Shown here in pieces: positions 36,815 through 45,952 of a stretch of DNA of 57,864 bases. The notes beneath the pieces are model-generated. The model saw nothing but the letters and a program-made list of their open reading frames with translations, had not been told where the DNA came from and made no database searches. Source of the stretch: an uncultured Rhodospirillales bacterium (lineage in GTDB: Bacteria; Pseudomonadota; Alphaproteobacteria; Azospirillales; Azospirillaceae); the NCBI GenBank assembly GCA_903856295.1, contig CAIOBP010000120.1, forward strand, positions 1 to 57,864, in the 5' to 3' direction. The translations under genes and the position numbers were made by a program. The first letter of the stretch is position 1. Every line of letters starts with the position of its first letter.

Positions 36815-38317
36815 TCAAGCCAGGCCCGCCTTGCGCGCGCTCGCGCCCTTGCCCGGCATCGCTTCGGGGAAGAGGTGGCGGATGTGCTGGGCGACATCCT
36901 CGGCAAAGTCGCCGTCGTCAAGGCCCTTGAAGGCACGGGGCTGCCCCTTGGGCGCCTGCTGCCGCTGGGCGATATTGCGGCTGATGACCGGCAGGGCCTC
37001 GGAACTCGTCTTGAGCAGTTCGGCGAGCAGATCGCGGCTGAGTTCGCAGAGCAAAACCGGAGTGCGGGTGCGCACCGTCGATGCGTGCGCCTCGCCCTGA
37101 AAAATCACCGCGGGATCGAACAGGTCGCCGGGCCGCAGCATCGGCGGCGTCTCGCCGCGCGCCGGTTTGCGCCGGCTGGTCTCGGCCGAGAGCAGCCCCT
37201 CCAGCACCAGATAGAGGGTGGTGCCCGCTTCGCCGGCCTGGGCGATCAGCTTGCCGGCGACCTCTTCCCGCAGCCGGGCGCCGCGCGCCAGCACCAGAAG
37301 GTCGCCTTCGGCAAGGCCGCGGAACAGCTCCGTGGCCCCGATTAGCGCGCTCAGCCGGGTGGCGTCGGGCAGATGCAAGCCCTCGTGGGGCGTGTCGGCC
37401 ACGGCCTCCTGGCGCGGCAGGGCGGGCTCCAGCCCGGCCTGGGCCAGATGAATCAGCACGTTCTGAAGCACCGCCGGACGGGCATTGACCAGATATTGCC
37501 ACTCGGCCTTGTAGAAGATGGCGTATTCGACCCCCTCGAGCTTGATCGCCTTCACTTCGATCCAGGGCTGGTGGGTCGAGGGACCAACCAGCTCGGTCAG
37601 CGCCTCGAGCGCCGCGGCCTGGAGGATGCGCACGGCGCGGCCCAACGGGACGCGGGCATCCAGGGTCACGGTGGCGAAGCGGTAGCTTGAGGGTTCGGGC
37701 TGGCTGAAATTGGTGATCGTGCACGAACTGAACTTGCTGTTGGGCAGGATCACGACATCGCCGTAGAAGTCGCGGATGCGGCTGGTGCGCCAGCTGATTT
37801 CCAGCAATTGGCCGACGATCGCGTCGTCTCCCGACTTGTGCAGCCGGATATGCTCGCCGATCCGCACCGCCCGGTCGATGTTGAGGGCGATGCCGGCGAA
37901 GACGTCCTGAAGCAACTCCTTCAGCGCCATGCCGAGCACCAGTCCGGCGACCCCGGATGCCGCCCACAGCACCGTCAGATCCTGGTCGAAGACGATGCCG
38001 GCGCAGGCCGAGGTCGCGATCAGATAAATCACCAGTCCGGAAATCTGGCTGAGCAGGCGCGGCACCGGCGTCCCGGTGGCACGGACGACGATGCCGTCGA
38101 AGATGACATAGCGGATGATGCGCTGGGCCAGAATTGCCAGCGACAGAAAGGCGATGACCCCGAGAATGTACTTCAGGGCCTTGCGCGTGCTGTCCACCGC
38201 CGCCAGACCGAAGGTCTGGTAGGTGTCGCCGCCCAAATAAAAGAACGCGAAGATGGCGCAGCACACCAGCAGCGGCGCAATGATCTTGCCGATGATTTGC
38301 CGGAGGGACTCGTTCAT
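36815..38317 (-). CDS. MscS-family mechanosensitive channel with cyclic nucleotide-binding domain
   Basis: A 500-residue protein. Four to five N-terminal helices lead into the pore helix and beta domain (SGVAGLVLGMALKELLQDVF; DRAVRIGEHIRL; ISWRTSRIRDF; VVILPNSKFSS), all standard MscS text. Residues about 340-470 form a cNMP-binding beta-roll (LFRGLAEGDLLVLARGARL, GTTLYLVLEGLL, LRPGDLFDPAVIFQGEA, ASTVRTRTPVLL). The fusion suggests gating tuned by a cyclic nucleotide; it belongs to the MscK/bCNG-like branch. It lies 10 nt downstream of the MCP gene on the same strand. Confidence 0.9.
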   Translation of the reverse strand: MNESLRQIIGKIIAPLLVCCAIFAFFYLGGDTYQTFGLAAVDSTRKALKYILGVIAFLSLAILAQRIIRYVIFDGIVVRATGTPVPRLLSQISGLVIYLIATSACAGIVFDQDLTVLWAASGVAGLVLGMALKELLQDVFAGIALNIDRAVRIGEHIRLHKSGDDAIVGQLLEISWRTSRIRDFYGDVVILPNSKFSSCTITNFSQPEPSSYRFATVTLDARVPLGRAVRILQAAALEALTELVGPSTHQPWIEVKAIKLEGVEYAIFYKAEWQYLVNARPAVLQNVLIHLAQAGLEPALPRQEAVADTPHEGLHLPDATRLSALIGATELFRGLAEGDLLVLARGARLREEVAGKLIAQAGEAGTTLYLVLEGLLSAETSRRKPARGETPPMLRPGDLFDPAVIFQGEAHASTVRTRTPVLLCELSRDLLAELLKTSSEALPVISRNIAQRQQAPKGQPRAFKGLDDGDFAEDVAQHIRHLFPEAMPGKGASARKAGLA

Positions 38318-38327
38318 GAGCGATCCT

Positions 38328-40277
38328 TCACGCGAACCGGATACGGTCGGACGCCGCCTTGAGGCGCTGCGCCATCTCGCTGAGCGAGCCCATGGTGGCG
38401 GAAATTTCCTCGGCGGCGCCGGCCGTGGTCTGTCCGACCATGTGCAGATGGGTCACCCGGTCTTTCAGCACATGGGTCATGGCGTTCTGCTCGTCGATGG
38501 CGGCGGCGATGGCCTGGACGGTCGCGCCGCTGTCCCGGGCGCTGCCGACGATCTGGGTGATGGCCGAACCGGCGGCCTGCGCCGCGACGACGCCGCTCTG
38601 AACCGTGCCGGCGGCCTCGTCGATCAGGCTGCGGATGTCCCGGGTGGCGCCGGCCACCTCTTCGGCCAGCTTGGTGATCTGGTGGGCGATCAGGCCAAAC
38701 CCCCGGCCATGTTCGCCCGCCCGCACCGCCTCGAGACCGGCATTGAGGGCCAGCACATAGGTTTTGTCGGCGATGGTGGTGATCAGGCTGCTGATCTGGC
38801 CGATCCGGGCGTTGCCCTTGTGGATGCTTTCCACGACCGCCGACAGATGGGTGAGCTTGGTTTGACCGTTCTCGGCGGCGATGGCGGTTTCTCCGGCCAG
38901 CGAACTCGCCCGCTCGGCGCTGCGCGCGATTTCCCCCACCGCCGCCGCCGTTTGTTCGATGGCCGAGGAGACCTCCGCCAGCGTGATCATCTGGCTGGCC
39001 GCCTGCCGGGAGACGTCGACCGCCGCCGCCGTGGTTTCGGTGGCGGAGAGCGCGACCTGGGCGGTCGAGTCCGCGACCTCGCCGATCACCGCGCGCAGCT
39101 GGGCCGCGGCCTGATTGAGATTGACCTTGATGGCGGCGAAATCGCCCTGATAAGAGCCGTCGATCGAGCGGGTGACATCGCCTCCGGCCATGGCCTGGGC
39201 GAACACCGAAATCTCGTCGAGCAGCGAGACCAGCGCTTCGAGGCTGCGGTTGACGTTGCCCTTGAGCGCGCGCAAATCGCCTTCGTAGGCGCCGGTGATG
39301 CGGCCGCGCACGTCGCCCGCCGCCAGTTTCGCCATCACCGAGGCGACCTCGAAGAGCGGTGCCGTCAGGATTTCCACCAGATCGTTGACCCCGCCGACCA
39401 GGACGGCGAATTCACCGGCATGACGCGCCGGATCGGCACGGGTCGACAGCGCGCCGGTCCGGGCCGCTTCGATCAGGGCGCCGAGATCCCCGGCCACCGC
39501 CTTGAGCGTCGACACGATCAGCGCCGCCGCCCGGACCATCTCGCCGATTTCGTCCTGGCGCCCGTCGTCGGTGAGATCGACCGACAGGTCGCCCTTCGCC
39601 AGCCGCTCGATGATGGCGCTGACATGGCGGACGGGCAGGGTGATCGAGCGGATGATCACGGCGCTGAACCCGATCCCCAGCACCACGGCGCCGGCCAGCA
39701 GGCCGATCATCAGCGTGCGCAGGCGGTCGTAGCGGATCTGCGAGGCTTCGTATTCGGCCTTCGCCACCTCGATTTGAACGTCGATCAGCGCGCCGAACTT
39801 CTCCGACACCGGATCGATGCCGGGATAGAGCGACTTTGCCGCGAACTCGGCCAGCTGGTCGGCCTTGCCGGCCTCGAGGATGGCATGGATGCGCGCGACC
39901 TCACGGTCGGCCGCGATCATCAGCGGCTCGATCTGGGCGACCAGCTTCTTTTCCTCGTCGACCAGGAACGTGGCCAGATAGTCCTGCCATTTCTTGTGGA
40001 TGATCTGGCTGGCGGTGTCGATGTTCTTGAGGGCCTCGGCATAGGAGAGACCACCGTTCCGCGCCTTGTGGGTGGTGTCGACGATATTCACCGCGTACAT
40101 GTCGGCGATGATCTTCAGATCGCGCAGCGGCACCACACGGTCGTTGTAGACGGTATCGAGGGCCGCGTCGGTCGTCTTGATCCCCTGAAGGCCGAGCATC
40201 CCGACCATGGTCATGAACACGATCAGCAAGGCTACCAGCACCATCAGGCGGTGACCGATCTTGAGATTCTTCAGCAT
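38328..40277 (-). CDS. methyl-accepting chemotaxis protein
   Basis: A 649-residue transmembrane chemoreceptor. Membrane helices at about 10-30 and 187-208 flank a helical-bundle periplasmic domain (TVYNDRVVPLRDLKIIADMY is 4HB-type). HAMP and a second HAMP-like stretch precede the signalling domain, whose tip is YVLALNAGLEAVRAGEHG and FGLIAHQITKLAEEVAGAT. ATG 40277 gives a normal start; the frame extends upstream to 40466 without biological sense. The ligand is unknown. Confidence 0.9.
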   Translation of the reverse strand: MLKNLKIGHRLMVLVALLIVFMTMVGMLGLQGIKTTDAALDTVYNDRVVPLRDLKIIADMYAVNIVDTTHKARNGGLSYAEALKNIDTASQIIHKKWQDYLATFLVDEEKKLVAQIEPLMIAADREVARIHAILEAGKADQLAEFAAKSLYPGIDPVSEKFGALIDVQIEVAKAEYEASQIRYDRLRTLMIGLLAGAVVLGIGFSAVIIRSITLPVRHVSAIIERLAKGDLSVDLTDDGRQDEIGEMVRAAALIVSTLKAVAGDLGALIEAARTGALSTRADPARHAGEFAVLVGGVNDLVEILTAPLFEVASVMAKLAAGDVRGRITGAYEGDLRALKGNVNRSLEALVSLLDEISVFAQAMAGGDVTRSIDGSYQGDFAAIKVNLNQAAAQLRAVIGEVADSTAQVALSATETTAAAVDVSRQAASQMITLAEVSSAIEQTAAAVGEIARSAERASSLAGETAIAAENGQTKLTHLSAVVESIHKGNARIGQISSLITTIADKTYVLALNAGLEAVRAGEHGRGFGLIAHQITKLAEEVAGATRDIRSLIDEAAGTVQSGVVAAQAAGSAITQIVGSARDSGATVQAIAAAIDEQNAMTHVLKDRVTHLHMVGQTTAGAAEEISATMGSLSEMAQRLKAASDRIRFA

Positions 40278-40323
40278 GAAAGCCTTCCAGGATAGGGGGC
40301 GTCGGTGATGGAGTGTCGCGGCA

Positions 40324-41718
40324 TCAAGGAGGAGGGGGCTCGTCGTCGGGAGCCGGCGAAAGCTGGGCCCAGCCCGCGAGGCAACCGGCCCCGTGCGCCG
40401 AAACGATCCGGCTGATGTCCCGTCCGAGGGCACTCTCGCGGACGAGAAAATAGCAGCGTTCGCCATCGTCGCCGATCGCCTCGAAGAGCGCGCGGACCCT
40501 GGCGGGCAGCGCGGGCAGGGGGGACCAGCGGATTTCCGGCGATAAGGGGGCCACGGAGTCGGTGAGCAGGGCGGCGGGTCTGCGTCCGGCGCGGCGGACC
40601 ATCAGGATGTAACGGCCGGACTCCGGCCGGGCGCCGGTCCCGAGGAACGCGCCGAGGTCGAGCAGCGTGGCACTCCCCGCACCGCGCGCCGGGACGCGCG
40701 GCACCTCGGCATTCCGGAGAATTCCCAGGGACGCCGCGACCGGAAACACGCAGGCATAGTCCCCGGCCCGCGCGACCACGCCGTTTCTGCTCGCCAGCCC
40801 CTGCCGCCGTTCGGTGGCGTGGCGCCGGGCGCCCTGGGTGGTGTGAAAGTCGGAAATCGGCCCGAGATGGCGGGTCAGGGTCTCCACTCCGGCCGCGTCC
40901 CCGCCCAGCGCTCCCGGGTCGATCACCTCGAGCGCGCCACGGCTGGGATCGAGGAAGCAGACGAAGTCGCCGCGGCGGTGGGATACCGTCTGCAACTGCC
41001 GGCTGTGGGCGATGGCCATGCCATGGATGGTCGAGACCGTGGCGGCGATCCGGCGGGGGCCGCCATCGAGCACCAGCCCCCATGGCTCGTCGGCGGCGGC
41101 CTGTCCCAGCCAGCCGCCGAGCGATACTCCGGCCAGCATTTCACCGGCCAGGGTCACCAAGCGCTCATAGGGTTCCCCGGCGCGCAGGGGCGCGCAGCCC
41201 TCGTGGCGTCCGGCGAACAGCACGGCGGCGGCCGGCAGGGCGAAGCAGGTGCCGGCGACGCCGACCACCAGCAAGGGGATGTCCCGGCCGTCCTCGGCGG
41301 GTGCGGATGCGCCCGGCGGCAGGGGCGCCTCTCCCTCGGCCGCGACCAGACCGGCGAGGATCTGCTCGATTTCAGGCTGAGCGCTGGCGGGCGCCCGCTC
41401 TCGCACCCGGCCACCCGACATCACGCCATCGACCCGCAGCACCACCGGTCCCTTGGCGGTCAGAACGCGCAGTCCGAACTGGCCACCGCGCGGCTCCCCG
41501 CCCCACAAACCCGCCAGGTCGATCTGAAGCATCGGCGCGGTTTCGTGAAACACGATCCCCTCGATGGGCGGTTCCGTGAACGGAACCGCCGCCGCGACCG
41601 TCGCCCGGGAGATGCCGAGCACCATGTGTGCCGGAATCGCGGCCTGACGCCCGCCGCAGCTGAAGACGATCATCTCCCCGACGGGATTCGAGGTGGTTGG
41701 CGCGGGCGCTGATTCCAT
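40324..41718 (-). CDS. protein with three CheW-like domains
   Basis: A 464-residue soluble protein in which CheW-like beta folds appear three times: about residues 14-125 (MIVFSCGGRQAAIPAHMV ... VVLRVDGVMSGG), 147-275 (PLLVVGVAGTCFALPAAAVL ... FLDPSRGALEVID) and 310-440 (DYACVFPVAASLGILR ... LLTDSVAPLSPE). CheW proteins couple receptors to the CheA kinase. No CheA, CheR or CheB gene is in the window. The gene lies 46 nt upstream of the MCP gene on the same strand. Triple-CheW adaptors are uncommon; the repeats are divergent, so domain calls are by eye. Confidence 0.65.
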   Translation of the reverse strand: MESAPAPTTSNPVGEMIVFSCGGRQAAIPAHMVLGISRATVAAAVPFTEPPIEGIVFHETAPMLQIDLAGLWGGEPRGGQFGLRVLTAKGPVVLRVDGVMSGGRVRERAPASAQPEIEQILAGLVAAEGEAPLPPGASAPAEDGRDIPLLVVGVAGTCFALPAAAVLFAGRHEGCAPLRAGEPYERLVTLAGEMLAGVSLGGWLGQAAADEPWGLVLDGGPRRIAATVSTIHGMAIAHSRQLQTVSHRRGDFVCFLDPSRGALEVIDPGALGGDAAGVETLTRHLGPISDFHTTQGARRHATERRQGLASRNGVVARAGDYACVFPVAASLGILRNAEVPRVPARGAGSATLLDLGAFLGTGARPESGRYILMVRRAGRRPAALLTDSVAPLSPEIRWSPLPALPARVRALFEAIGDDGERCYFLVRESALGRDISRIVSAHGAGCLAGWAQLSPAPDDEPPPP

Positions 41719-42038
41719 CGTTAGTTAAGCATTCGTGAGAAAAAGGACTGCCGCAGACGTTTCACGGACTATCGCGCCTTCCCAGGCCGATCACAAACGA
41801 TTTTATGATGCCCCGACTCTTGCGTGCCGCCAAAATAGTCCCGGCGGGCGGGTGCATTGTCATCGAACAATACAGTGTCGAGCCTGATTCTCGCGAACCG
41901 CTCGGATTGACGCACCTGTCCCGGACCCCACTGTGCGCGTTCCCGGTTATCAATCGTCAAGGGCTTGCAGGGGGAGATGCGGTAATGAGTGGCCCTGGGC
42001 ATTGAGTTCCGAGCGCAACCGATCCACCTTCAGGGGCA
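41719..42038. other. 320-bp divergent intergenic region
   Basis: No gene seen. A partial Fnr/Nnr-like half-site pair (TTGACGATTGATAA on the minus strand, 41947-41960) is present but the second half differs from consensus at two bases. Confidence 0.4.
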
Positions 42039-43742
42039 ATGACACACGATCTGCCACCGACCGCCGCTCCGGAGCCGGCTTGCGCCTCCCAGCCCGCCGC
42101 CGACCCGCCCTGCCGGGGCGGGCCGGTGCCCGACGCCGCCGTTGCGGCCGAAGCCGTTCCCGCATGGCTGGCCGGCTTTGATGCCAGCGCCGCCGCGCTG
42201 GTCGATGTCCGGCCGATGCTGGCCGAGGGGCGCGAACCGATCGCCGATGTGCTGGCGGCGGCCGAACAGATTCCCTCTGGCGGCGGCCTGATCATCCTGG
42301 CGCCGTTCAATCCGGCGCCGCTGCGCGGGCTGCTTCATCAGCGGGGGTTCGCGACCTATGGCCGCCGTCTCGGCGAGCGCCGCTGGAACATCCGGGTTGT
42401 CCGGGGCGCGGCGGCTCCCTCGCCGGTCCGCGAGGCGCGCCCTGTCGAGGTCCGGCGGACGGGCGGGGGCGGGTTGAAACTGGGCGGGGCCACGCAAAGG
42501 CTGCTGCCCGAGGTGATTCCGCTGCGCTTCTTCGGGGTCGCGCTGCTGTGCCATGCCGCCGCCTGGGCCGGGATTCTGATTTTTGCGGAGGAGGTGTCGG
42601 GGTATCGGGGCGGAGCGGGGCCGGTGCTGGCCGTTCTGCATCTGGTTGCCCTCGGCGTTCTGCTGGCCACCGCCATGGGGGCGTCGTTCCAGATGCTGCC
42701 CGTGGCCTTCGCGCTGCCGCCGCCGCCCGCCCGGTTGTGCCACCTCGCCTTCGTGCTGCTGGTGACCGGCGGGGCCGGGCTGATCTCGGGCTTCGCCCTG
42801 TACGAACCGCTCCCGATGGTCGGCGGCGCCATCCTGTTGGGCGGAGCGGTGATGCTGCATGGGCTGTCGATGACGCGGCTGGTCATGCAGGCGGGCGACG
42901 ACGGCCTGCTCCGGTGGCATCTCGGCGCGGCGCTGGTGGCCATCGGCTGCGCGGTCGTGCTCGCCATCGGGTTGAGCCTGGACGTCCGGTTCGGTTGGCT
43001 GGACAGCCATCCGGATGTGGCGCGGGCTCATCTCGTGTTGGCCGGTTTCGGTTTCATGGGTCTGCTCGTGCTGGGCTTTTCCCAGATTCTGATGCCGATG
43101 TTCGCGGTTTCGAATCCCACCGGCGACAGGCTGGCCTGGGCGGCCTTCGCGCTGGCCGTGCTGGCGGTGCTCGGCGCCGAGGCCGGAGCCCTGGCCGATC
43201 TCCGTGCCTTGCTGATCGCCGGTCTGGTGGCCGGGCTTTGCGCCGCCCTGTGCCACATTATTCAGATGACTCTCATGCTCCGGAAGCGCATCCGGGCGCG
43301 GCTGGGGCCGGAATTTCTGTTGATCCGGCTGTCCTGGCTGTTCTGCCCGCTTTCGCTCGGGTTGGCGCTGGCGATCGTGCTGGAGGCCGGCCCGGATACC
43401 CTGACGCCTCTGTTCGGGTTCTGCCTGATCTTCGGCTGGTATCTGAGCTTTCTGCTCGGGGTTCTGCAACGAATCCTGCCGTTTCTCGCCTCGATGCACG
43501 CCAGCCGCCTCGGCGCCAAGGCGCTGTCGCCGGTCAAGCTGGCGTCCGAACCCTGTCTCACGGTCCACCGGTGGTGCCATATCGCGGCGCTGGCGCTGGT
43601 GGGCGCCGGTCTGATCCTGGCCGATGGCTGGATCATCAGGCTGGGCGCTCTGGCCGGTTTGGCCGGAGCCCTGGCCTTCCTTCTGTTCGGGGCCGAAGTC
43701 CTGAAACGAACGCGGGGACACATCTCCGCTGCTTCGGCCTGA
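42039..43742 (+). CDS. DUF2249 domain fused to polytopic membrane protein
   Basis: A 567-residue protein. Residues about 45-120 (ALVDVRPMLAEGREPIADVLAAAEQIPSGG is split family text; LDVRPxL and PLRGLLHQRGF are its marks) form a DUF2249/SirA-like domain. The C-terminal 420 residues contain about 12 membrane helices of the NnrS/heme-copper-oxidase-subunit-I-like type, with histidines in several helices (CHAAAWAG, LHLVALG, MLHGLSM, ARAHLVLAGFG, CHIIQMT). DUF2249 proteins and such membrane proteins commonly sit beside nitric oxide or nitrate metabolism genes. Together with the next hemerythrin gene this suggests nitrosative-stress or redox duty, unproven. Confidence 0.75.
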   Translation: MTHDLPPTAAPEPACASQPAADPPCRGGPVPDAAVAAEAVPAWLAGFDASAAALVDVRPMLAEGREPIADVLAAAEQIPSGGGLIILAPFNPAPLRGLLHQRGFATYGRRLGERRWNIRVVRGAAAPSPVREARPVEVRRTGGGGLKLGGATQRLLPEVIPLRFFGVALLCHAAAWAGILIFAEEVSGYRGGAGPVLAVLHLVALGVLLATAMGASFQMLPVAFALPPPPARLCHLAFVLLVTGGAGLISGFALYEPLPMVGGAILLGGAVMLHGLSMTRLVMQAGDDGLLRWHLGAALVAIGCAVVLAIGLSLDVRFGWLDSHPDVARAHLVLAGFGFMGLLVLGFSQILMPMFAVSNPTGDRLAWAAFALAVLAVLGAEAGALADLRALLIAGLVAGLCAALCHIIQMTLMLRKRIRARLGPEFLLIRLSWLFCPLSLGLALAIVLEAGPDTLTPLFGFCLIFGWYLSFLLGVLQRILPFLASMHASRLGAKALSPVKLASEPCLTVHRWCHIAALALVGAGLILADGWIIRLGALAGLAGALAFLLFGAEVLKRTRGHISAASA

Positions 43743-43773
43743 TCCTGATTGGCCCCCGAAAGGAGCCCCGCCC

Positions 43774-44274
43774 ATGATCGACGCGATGCTGCATGAAGAC
43801 CACGTGGCGACACTCGATATCATCAACAAACTCGAGGTCCGGATCGGCAACGGCAAATGGGATCGCCGGCTGGAGCCGTCGGTACCGTCCGACCGGTTGC
43901 TCCTGGAAGCGCTGATCGCGATGATGGACAGTGAAGTCCGTCATCATCTGCCCTTCGAGGAGAAAGAGCTGTTTCCGAAGCTCGATGATTTCGGCTTCGA
44001 GGATGTCACCGGCATGCTCTTCGACGAGCACGAGGCGATCCGCTCGCTGATCGCCAGCCTGCGCCCGCTGTCGGACGCGGCGCTGGCCGGCGGATTCCGG
44101 GAGGATAGCTGGAAGGCCTTCCACGGTTTTCTCGCCGACCTTGCCGGCCTTGTCATCTTTCACATTCAGAAGGAGGAGATGGGCATCATCTCGCGCTTGC
44201 GGATGCTCCTGGGGCCGGACGAGTGCCAGGAGATGGCGTCGACATACACAGCCCTGCTGTCCAAGAGCCGGTGA
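43774..44274 (+). CDS. hemerythrin-domain protein
   Basis: A 166-residue four-helix-bundle protein. MLHEDHVATLDIINKLE, EVRHHLPFEEKELFPKL (HHLPFEE), MLFDEHEAIRSLI and FHIQKEEMGI provide the His and Glu ligands of a non-haem diiron centre. Family members bind oxygen or NO or repair iron-sulphur clusters. A good GAAAGGAG ribosome site precedes the ATG. It lies 31 nt after the DUF2249 fusion and is presumably co-transcribed; it converges with the chaperone gene of the molybdoenzyme operon. Confidence 0.9.
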   Translation: MIDAMLHEDHVATLDIINKLEVRIGNGKWDRRLEPSVPSDRLLLEALIAMMDSEVRHHLPFEEKELFPKLDDFGFEDVTGMLFDEHEAIRSLIASLRPLSDAALAGGFREDSWKAFHGFLADLAGLVIFHIQKEEMGIISRLRMLLGPDECQEMASTYTALLSKSR

Positions 44275-44298
44275 GCGGTTCCGGGACGGGGCTTCCGT

Positions 44299-45069
44299 CT
44301 ATTCGGTCGCGGCGCCGGCTTCCGCGCGGGGGCAGGAAAATGACTCGTCCTGCATGGCGTCGCGGGCCGGAACCGCCTCGGTGGCCGTGGGGTGGAGGCG
44401 GCGCAGCCGGCATTCCTCGGTGACCGCAGTTTCCAGCAGCGCCGCCATCTGGCGGTAGAGCGGTGGGGCATCGCTGGCCCGGATGGCCCGGCACAGCGGC
44501 GCGATCCAGCGGCCGAGATGGTAGTCGAGAAACGCGCCGATCGCCGCCATGGTCACCGCCCGCCGGGAGCGCCAGCCCTGGGTGAGGGCGTAGGCCTCCT
44601 TGACCAGCAGCAGGCTGAGAAACTCCAGCTCCGCCCCGAGATGATCGGCGCGGTTGCGGTCGGGGCCGGCGGCCTCGAGCCCGAACGCCTTGTAGAAGCC
44701 GCTGATATCGGCCATTTCCACCGAACGCCCGCCCAGCCGCCGGCCGTCGCCATAGGCGGTTTCGTAGAGCTGAAGCGGTCCGGCGCCATGAAACAACCGC
44801 AGATATTCCGGGGCGAGGTCGGCGGCGGTCGCGCCGGCCCAACTCCTCGCCGCCAGCCGCAGCCGCGCCGTCACGCGGGCGGGCAGAGTCTCCGGCCGGG
44901 ATGGCGAGGATTTGGGCAGCAGGCGGCGGCAGTCGGCCCGCATGGCCACCGCATGGCCTTCGCCGGGATAGGCGAAGCCGCGGGCGATCAGGCGGAACAC
45001 CGCCGCGCGGGCCAGCAGGCTCTCGGCGGTCCGGTCGCCGGCCTGTGGCGGCGGCTTGAACAGCTTCAT
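44299..45069 (-). CDS. TorD/NarJ-type molybdoenzyme maturation chaperone
   Basis: A 256-residue helical cytosolic protein. AAVFRLIARGFAYPGEG, LAPEYLRLFHGAGPLQLYETAYG and FYKAFGLEA... are typical TorD/DmsD family text (E-Y-x-R-L-F ... P-x-Y-E-T). Such chaperones bind the Tat signal of the catalytic subunit and hold it until the molybdenum cofactor is inserted. As the delta gene, last in the alpha-beta-gamma-delta operon, it is the match for the Tat-exported alpha subunit here. It lies 7 nt after the gamma gene. Confidence 0.85.
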   Translation of the reverse strand: MKLFKPPPQAGDRTAESLLARAAVFRLIARGFAYPGEGHAVAMRADCRRLLPKSSPSRPETLPARVTARLRLAARSWAGATAADLAPEYLRLFHGAGPLQLYETAYGDGRRLGGRSVEMADISGFYKAFGLEAAGPDRNRADHLGAELEFLSLLLVKEAYALTQGWRSRRAVTMAAIGAFLDYHLGRWIAPLCRAIRASDAPPLYRQMAALLETAVTEECRLRRLHPTATEAVPARDAMQDESFSCPRAEAGAATE

Positions 45070-45076
45070 GTCGCGC

Positions 45077-45937
45077 TCACTTTTCCAGGCTTAAGGGCAC
45101 CCAGTCGGACCAGGCCTTGCGCGAGCCGGTTTCGTCCTTGCCGCCCTCCCAGACCGCGAACGCGGCGACGCTGCCGTCTCCGGGGGCCAGTTTGGGATCG
45201 AACTCGCCATCGGTTTTCATGGGGCGGGCGATCACCACCGTCCAATGGCCATCGGCCCACACCCCCTTGGCGCCGGCCCGCTGCTGCGGCTTGACGGTCA
45301 GCGAGCCGAAGCCCGCCGCCATCTGGTCGAGCACCGGCGACTTGCCGACCCGCGACACCGGATTGCCCAGCCCGACCGCGCCGGTATAGGCCCGGGCTTC
45401 CTCGGGCTTCAGCAGGTCCCCGGTGTAAAAATCGATATGGGCGTTGGGGTAGATGTCCGGGAGCTTGGGCTCGCCCTGTTCCTGATCGCGCTGAAGCGCC
45501 GCCCGCCATTGCATGATGGTCACCGGCTGATCGGCGTCGCCCATCATCGGATTGGGCGGATTGTTGGCGTCGTAGGCCTTGACCGGCAGTTCCACCGCCG
45601 CCTGATCGCCGAAGCGGTCGAGATCGATGGTGTCGCTCTTGGTCGGATCGTCCCAGCGCAACTGGAAGGTGAGCCACAGCCCGTCATGGACCGCGCGCAC
45701 GGTCAGCGCCGACACCGCCGGCTCGGCATTGACCGGCGTCGCGATCATCTGGGCCTGAAGGGCGACCGTCAGCGGCGTCGCCTGCTGCCACAGCCCGGCA
45801 TCGGGATCGAGCACCGGTCCGGTGCCGGCGGCGATGCGCTGGACCAGCAGGTGATCATCGGCAGCCGCCATCCCGGTTCCGGCCAGCAGCAGCGCGGCGG
45901 CCAGGGCGGCACGTGAAACCATACCCGTGTACCTCAT
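45077..45937 (-). CDS. gamma subunit, ethylbenzene-dehydrogenase-like heme b protein (NxrC/EbdC-like)
   Basis: A 286-residue exported protein. The Sec signal (ALAAALLLAGTGMAAA) is followed by the EB_dh fold: LWQQATPLTVALQAQM, VRAVHDGLWLTFQLRWDDPT, QAAVELPVKAYD, MMGDADQPVTIMQWRAAL, ADGHWTVVIARPMK. Family members coordinate one b-type heme through Met and Lys and pass electrons from the beta subunit to a periplasmic acceptor. It has no CxxCH. Its order after alpha and beta matches type II enzymes of the DMSO reductase family (Ebd, Ddh, Ser, Nxr). GGGAGAG precedes ATG 45937. Confidence 0.85.
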   Translation of the reverse strand: MRYTGMVSRAALAAALLLAGTGMAAADDHLLVQRIAAGTGPVLDPDAGLWQQATPLTVALQAQMIATPVNAEPAVSALTVRAVHDGLWLTFQLRWDDPTKSDTIDLDRFGDQAAVELPVKAYDANNPPNPMMGDADQPVTIMQWRAALQRDQEQGEPKLPDIYPNAHIDFYTGDLLKPEEARAYTGAVGLGNPVSRVGKSPVLDQMAAGFGSLTVKPQQRAGAKGVWADGHWTVVIARPMKTDGEFDPKLAPGDGSVAAFAVWEGGKDETGSRKAWSDWVPLSLEK

Positions 45938-45952
45938 GGCGTTCTCTCCCGC

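Noticed and set aside
38253-40295. A long plus-strand open frame opposite the MCP gene
   Set aside because: Antisense shadow of a clear chemoreceptor with HAMP and signalling domains.
41947-41960. Fnr/Nnr box upstream of the DUF2249 fusion gene
   Set aside because: The second half-site (GATAA) differs at two positions from ATCAA, too weak to call.
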